Source of the DNA: Hymenopus coronatus
Lineage: Eukaryota; Arthropoda; Insecta; Mantodea; Hymenopodidae
Direction: 5' to 3'
NCBI GenBank assembly: GCA_030762935.1
Contig: CM060886.1
Coordinates: forward strand, 31,474,509 to 31,538,508
Length of the DNA: 64,000 nt
The notes below the pieces were generated by a model. The model was not told the origin of the DNA. It ran no database searches and saw only the letters and a program-made list of their open reading frames with translations. Of the stretch, positions 58,836 to 64,000 are shown piece by piece. Numbering within the stretch: position 1 is the first letter of the stretch; each line of letters opens with the position of its first letter. Made by a program: the position numbers and the translations under genes.

Positions 58836-58836
<1 letters not shown>

Positions 58837-58884
<48 letters not shown>

Positions 58885-58932
58885 CATCATTATCATCATC
58901 ATCATCCTTTTTAACGCTTGGGGGGGGGGGGT
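58837..58932. repeat. (ATT)n/(ATC)n microsatellite with a G run
   Basis: About 16 ATT units are followed by ATC units and, at 58920-58931, a run of G. Together with the surrounding TTG repeats (58740-58760) it forms a simple-sequence patch. Confidence 0.9.
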
Positions 58933-59264
58933 TATATTTGTTCTTAAATGGGATTGTCCTTAGAAGGGGCTTCATGGGAAATTTGTGGTAAGTATAATAT
59001 AAGAAAGACCTGAGAGATGACCAGTACTAAAAAAGAACATGGATCATTTCTGTTTCTGGATCAATTATATAAATGCTTTGATGCATTTGTTTTTCACTTG
59101 CACAACAAAGCTACTTATTATTGGTCCCCTCATATTCCTTTTGCAGATTGCAATACTGATACATATTTATTTTAAAGTATTATTTTATTTGGAAGCAAAT
59201 TTAAAAATATGCCTGTTTCATCCATATTAAAAATATCTTTACACTCAAGGCAGGTTTAATTTTT

Positions 59265-59690
59265 CTAAAATCCCACAATTTCTTTGTGTACACTTCGACC
59301 ACACATGTTTTTGAATGAAAGATTATGTTGCTTTTTAAAGTGATCAAACCATCCATTGCTGAAATTCTCTAAGCCTATCTTAGCAGCGATTTTCAATGCT
59401 TTTTGCCATAATATACTTTTATCAAGTGAAATGTACCCACTTGTTTTTCTCTCAAGCCACTTCATAAACATATTTTCTAATTTGTCATATATTCTCATGC
59501 TTCTTGGCTGCAGAACAGCACTGCACCTCCACATTCAAGATAGAATCCTTTTGCTTCAAACACTTTTGTAATTTTTTTTTTCTTTTTTTTTTTTTGCTCT
59601 ATCCAAAATCAAAATTTGTGAATTCACATCCTTAATAATGGTCAATTTTTTCTTGAAGACTTTAATTTATTTTGCTTCTCAACAGCCATT
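59265..59690 (-). pseudogene. pogo/Tigger-type transposase, N-terminal DNA-binding fragment
   Basis: The minus-strand sequence opens MAVEKQNK near 59690, reaches SQILILDRAKKKKK and then the frame 59534-59265. That frame has ENMFMKWLERKTSGYISLDK, ILWQKALKIAAKIG and NGWFDHFKKQHNLSFKNMCG. This matches the layout of a CENP-B/Tc5-type helix-turn-helix (aromatic FxxW and WFxxFKxxH). The DDE catalytic domain is not present here, so it is a truncated transposon or a fragment. Confidence 0.7.
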
Positions 59691-59964
59691 GTATGTCTTT
59701 AATTACTACTGGAACACAAGCCGTAACTCAATACAGCCTGTAAGCGACATCATGCTTTCACTTAGGCAACACAAATACAACCTGGGCTGAAACTGAATGC
59801 GAAGTGATGCCATACTTTTGCTTCTAAAGAATGCCAATTGTCTGCTAATTCCTGCATTTTTACTGAACTAATCATCAAATTTGCTCTTGGTGGTACATAC
59901 AACTAAATCGATATATCCACACAAAGGTCAGAATATGCTGCCTTAACGTCTATTAGTCGTCCTC

Positions 59965-60170
59965 CATGGTTTAGGGCTGACATGTTAGCCTCTGGTTCCC
60001 ATGATCGCAAGTTCAAACCTGACAGAGGGCAATGGATTTTTTCAGACGTGCTTATAGAGCTTTAGCCAGTAGTTTTGAAAACATTCATTACAATTGGGAA
60101 TGCCTTAAAAGCAGCGAACTAAGGGGGTTCTATTATATTCATTATTGTTGTAGTTGTCATCATAACAAAA
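59965..60170 (+). mobile_element. tRNA-derived SINE, family B
   Basis: CCATGGTTTAGGGCTGACAT at the head, CAAGTTCAAACCTGACAGAG (box B region) and ATGGATTTTTTCAGACGTGC. The 3' half is degraded. Confidence 0.75.
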
Positions 60171-60458
60171 ATAAGGAATCCTGTGGTTAATGCAACGAAA
60201 AGCACTGGAGAATCTAACCAAAAAAGTAATAGTTATATCAATTCTCTTTTCATTCCTTAGTCTCATCTTAAATTTTAGAATATCTGAGCTTATATTTTCC
60301 CATTTTTTTACGTATAAACTAACCTCTTCATATATGCTTATATCATTATCTGCCCTCGCATCTCATAAAGAGTTTATTTATAAGTCCATTCCTTTTCTGT
60401 TACCTCTTTGCCTATGCTCGTTTAATCTCTTCCAAGTTCAACATTCTCTCTCTATAAC

Positions 60459-60960
60459 CTAATACATACAGCTACATACTTCTCTCTGGCCCAAACCATT
60501 TTCATTTGTCTTTATAACATTAAACTTGTCTAGCCTCTGGAATAGTTCTTGTTGTTCTAAATCTTCAATTCTATTCCTTATCTCTTTCAAAAAGCTTGCC
60601 TTTTCTTTGTTGCCAGTATCAATTTCTTGTAGCTTCCTCTCAAACACTGTGCCCAAATATTTGCATGCAGAATTTCTGCTGCATGATTAATACTGTCTCA
60701 TATTTTTAACATCCAGTGATCTTATTCTATGCTAGTATTTCAGATTACTTTTCACTATCCTAGCAACTCACTCTTCCTGTTTTTACTGCTGTGTTTGATG
60801 ATGCTAATAGGTAAACACAGTATCTGTGTTTTATGTATTTCATCAATAATGCACCATTTTTCAACACCTCACCAAATCTCTGATTATTGACAATTTTTGC
60901 CTCTGCTGCTATTTTGTGTATACTTTCTAACTGCATTTCTAAGCTTTTTGGCAGACATGA
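60459..60960 (-). pseudogene. unidentified ORF remnant, possibly LINE C-terminus
   Basis: The minus-strand frame 60656-60459 reads KASFLKEIRNRIEDLEQQEL and NVIKTNENGLGQREVCS. An upstream frame has NQRFGEVLKNGALLMKYIKH RYCVYLLA. The blocks look like a degraded protein-coding sequence, but I do not recognise the family with confidence. Confidence 0.3.
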
Positions 60961-61530
60961 TCTTACAGCTTATTACTAGTTTCACGTTGGCCAAGTCAAT
61001 GGTTTGTGATCACCCCATCTCCTATTAAACACCATTATCTGACTCTTTTTTTTATGGAAGATTGTAAACAGTGTTGTTATTATTCATTAATTGACTCGTC
61101 AAATAATAAAAGGTAATAAATAACAATTATCTAAGTTTTTAAAAAGAATTCTTAGGCCCATTTCTTGCAAAATGCTAATAGGATTATTTTTAGTTCATAA
61201 TTCTGCAAATCTTTCAAAATAATTAGAATAATATTATTAAACACCTAATAGTAATTAATATATTGTAGGGTTAAACAAAAGAAAGCCTAAAGATAGCAAA
61301 AAATAAAAACAATGCTGTAACTGGTGGGATGATTACAAGCCATGTAGCAGTCATTCACCAATGGCTAAGGAAAGTTAATATATTTTTTAATGAATGTTTC
61401 ATAATTGAAGGTTAGAGTTGAGTTATGCAAGTGTAATCCCAGAGTAGTTCCATAACTAATAATTTATTATTTGTATTTGATATATCTATATTTATATATT
61501 TGTATTTGATATTCTAATCAGTTATATTTG

Positions 61531-61560
<30 letters not shown>
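61531..61560. repeat. (ATT)n microsatellite
   Basis: About 10 ATT units in an AT-rich intron stretch. Confidence 0.9.
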
Positions 61561-61562
<2 letters not shown>

Positions 61563-61854
61563 ATAGTTTGTTCCATGCTTCATTAAAATTGTGGTATTTT
61601 ATCCTGGAATGTATATTGAAAATATAAACAGATAATATATTGTTTATTACATAGGTAATACAGAATTTTGAAATTTGTGCTGTTTTATTTCCTGGGATTT
61701 GAGTTTGGGCATTGAGATTAGTATTATGCTAAACAAAAATAATTTCTGTTGTATTGCTCTTTTGGCAGCAGTTAGTAACACTCTTCTATACATTATTTTT
61801 TGTTCCTTTTCTTTTTGTGTGTATTTTTTCATGATTTGATAACCAATGATATGT

Positions 61855-61951
61855 CTTTGTATTCCACCCAAAAATTTGATGTTGAGATTTCACGGAAATA
61901 TATGTTTTGGGGTTCCCTAAGTCTGAAAAAAAGCATTTTTAAAAAAAGGTC

Positions 61952-61989
<38 letters not shown>

Positions 61990-62715
61990 TGTGTCTGTGG
62001 ACAGCAAAGCTCAAAAATGAAAAGGCCGCTAAATACCAAACTTGGTATTCAAGTTTGGTATCTTCCAAGAATGCAGCACAAAGATTTTCAAGAAAATCCC
62101 CCCACCACAAACTACCCTTTACGTGGAAAAATTTTTGAAAATTTTTATGTTCTAAAAAATGGTTTTAACGATTTTGATTAAAATCCGACATATTAAAGAT
62201 ATTTACATCCCAAATAAGATGTATATCTTGAAATTTTTGGGAATAGCCTCTGAAGACCTCTTTATTCTGGATTGAATTTTGCTTAACTGCTAAACCGTAA
62301 GAGATAGACAAAAACTTACTGCACAAAAAAGTAAATCTTGTCAAAACACACAATTTATGTCCTTTACGTTTTTGTTGTGGAGGTAACCGTTTCCAAGATA
62401 TTCATTGTTATTAGTTTCAATTGTAAAGTCTTATACTTTTTTCAGATAGGAAGTGTCCCTTTTCATTTTGTGCTACTCCTGCCCATGTAAATAAATGATT
62501 TGCAACGACAATTACATAACGACAGCTTTTAAAACATTTGACTATCATTTTAGCATAGCACATTCCTTTAGTTCCCTTCTACTTATAAGGAACTATGTAA
62601 TAAGAACATTCTGCTAATGTTTATCTCCATTAGCATTGTGTAGAAAAGAATAGTCTTTTGTAAGAAGTTTATCTGTAGAGCAGCTGGAGAAAGTCATGAG
62701 TGTAAACACATCAGA
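61855..62715 (+). repeat. R1kb repeat, + orientation
   Basis: From TGTATTCCACCCAAAAATTT to AGCAGCTGGAGAAAGTCATG. The internal hairpin ACCAAACTTG-GTATT-CAAGTTTGGT is perfect here. A (TG)n(AG)n run lies at 61951-61992. The outermost end is missing. Confidence 0.8.
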
Positions 62716-62744
62716 TTGTTTTTATTTCTTTTGTGGAACCAACT

Positions 62745-63030
62745 GAAAAATGAAATGAAATTTTATTTATGGATATTCTTTTAACTATAACATTCTTAGC
62801 TTGTCATTCTATATTGTACATGAAAGACCATAAATTTTGCTCAGAAGTTTCTATCAGACTTGAGGATCCCTTATGTACTCAAAATCTACTACACAGGACC
62901 ACTGGTATTGCACCCCTTCCAAAGGAAACCATGCCAAAAAAATCCATCCCACTCTACTGGATTTGAACTTGTGACCTCAGAAACTAGAGGCTACCATGTA
63001 CCCAAAGACCACATAGGACAAACTAACTCA
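62745..63030 (-). mobile_element. tRNA-derived SINE, family B, antisense
   Basis: On the minus strand: CATGGTAGCCTCTAGTTTCT, box B AAGTTCAAATCC (about 62965), GGATGGATTTTTTTGGCATGG and an end ATAAATAAAATTTCATTTCA (62741-62770). The second family-B copy follows within 40 bases in the opposite orientation. Confidence 0.8.
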
Positions 63031-63067
63031 GTTGAAATATTGATTTTTCCTAGTGCATGTTCTTGTC

Positions 63068-63345
63068 CTTCATGGCTTAGTTGTAACATGTTAGCCTCTA
63101 CCTAGACGGCCCAGGTTATCATCAGTGTCACCACCTGCAGTGCCATAAGTAGTTAAAGCGGGCATTAAACACTACCAAAAAAAAAAGTTAGCCTCTGGTT
63201 CCTGAGGAGGTTGCAGGTTCAAAGCTGCTGGAAGACAATTTTTTTAGATGTAAAAATCCTTAGCATAACTTCCTTTAGAAGGAAAGTAAAACTGGTGCTC
63301 CTGTGTCAAGATTTACAGCACATAAAGCCTGGAAAGAGAACTTTC
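63068..63345 (+). mobile_element. tRNA-derived SINE, family B, split by SINE-C
   Basis: The head CATGGCTTAGTTGTAACATG and TTAGCCTCT is followed by the insertion, then GTTAGCCTCTGGTTCCTGAG, GCAGGTTCAAAGCTGC (box B region), AAAATCCTTAGCATAACTTCC and GGCCT-like tail remnants. A (CT)n microsatellite replaces the 3' end. Confidence 0.8.
63100..63186 (+). mobile_element. SINE, family C, 5'-truncated, nested in SINE-B
   Basis: GTTAGCCTCT is present on both sides (63090-63099 and 63187-63196), an exact 10-bp target duplication. The insert has CAGTGTCACCACCTGCAGTG, AGTAGTTAAAGCGGGCATT and a poly-A tail. Confidence 0.92.
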
Positions 63346-63358
63346 ACCAAAATTGCAT

Positions 63359-63528
<170 letters not shown>

Positions 63529-63826
63529 TGTAGTTTAATTTAATTTCCTAATGCATATTGGTACACATTTAGTTAAGCATAAGATTCTACTTTATCTTTG
63601 TTTTTCAGTTAACTTTTTACATGTCAAATACAGTGCAGTATTGGGTACAATTTAGGAAATTAAAACCACTAGATAGATAATCCTGAGAAACTCCAGTTAC
63701 AGATCGATGTTCTGGAAATTATTCATTTATGTAATAATGAAGTTAAGCAGACAAAACATGTACTTCTAAGTTGCATTTTCACCTTAAAAATGTAGTTTAA
63801 AACTATGATTGGTATCTATGTTTCAG

Positions 63827-63989
63827 GAAAAGTGAAGGACTGAGTGGACGAACCCTACGCAAAATTCCATTTCTTGCTCATGCTTATAATATAGACACAC
63901 CACAAGTGTCACTTGAGGAGTTCCTTATTGCAATGGAGAAAACTGTTGAGAAGCAGTTTGCAGAAAGAGAAGAATTGCTTCAGTTATAA
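63827..63989 (+). CDS. Trip13: Trip13/Pch2 terminal exon (sensor 2 and C-terminus)
   Basis: The acceptor is TGTTTCAG; the first base completes AAG. It encodes KSEGLSGRTLRKIPFLAHAY with the conserved SGR sensor 2 arginine, then NIDTPQVSLEEFLIAMEKTV and EKQFAEREELLQL before TAA at 63987-63989. The length and ending match animal TRIP13, whose last residues are also charged and helical. Only 11 bases follow in the window, so the 3' UTR and polyadenylation site lie outside. Confidence 0.97.
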
Positions 63990-64000
63990 AACTGAAATTA

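Overview
This window is eukaryotic nuclear DNA. It is AT-rich, packed with transposons, and holds one recognisable host gene broken into exons by introns of 2 to 14 kb. Jockey-type LINEs, mariner, a DUF4817-type transposase element, several Penelope-like elements and tRNA-derived SINEs together suggest a large-genome arthropod, most likely an insect. This is an inference from repeat content; no species can be named.

The host gene is Trip13 (pachytene checkpoint 2, Pch2), an AAA+ ATPase that remodels HORMA-domain proteins, on the + strand. Seven exons were found at 8365-8524, 21200-21394, 31429-31656, 40568-40761, 54871-55024, 57068-57186 and 63827-63989. All junctions are AG/GT and all reading phases join. 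Together they give 403 codons ending in TAA at 63987-63989, 11 bases before the window ends. Walker A, Walker B, sensor and arginine-finger motifs are present. The first coding exon (roughly 25-30 residues) was not found and probably lies to the left of the window.

Layout: 1-2315 is a decayed Jockey LINE (-). 3.97-7.42 kb is a second LINE (-) with a SINE and an unidentified 177-bp insert. 7.67-8.06 kb holds an antisense SINE and a 58-bp perfect palindrome just before the first exon found. Intron 8.5-21.2 kb holds a LINE 3' end, a DUF4817 transposon and two nested Penelope-like elements (PLEs), the inner one with an intact reverse transcriptase/GIY-YIG ORF. Intron 21.4-31.4 kb holds a CR1/Jockey-like LINE, a decayed multicopy cysteine-rich gene and many copies of a roughly 1-kb non-coding repeat ('R1kb'). 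Intron 31.7-40.6 kb holds tandem repeats, a mariner, more R1kb and a LINE remnant. Intron 40.8-54.9 kb holds two more PLEs, SINEs, a LINE gag remnant and Tc1/mariner remnants. The last two introns hold R1kb, SINEs, a pogo/Tigger fragment and large microsatellites.

The most notable features are: (i) a PLE-into-PLE insertion with a clean 12-bp target duplication, 584-bp inverted arms and a 44-nt terminal extension, matched by the same architecture in the outer PLE; (ii) the R1kb family, with head-to-tail fused truncated units; (iii) a 58-bp perfect hairpin near a Trip13 exon; and (iv) SINE insertions nested in other repeats with readable target duplications.
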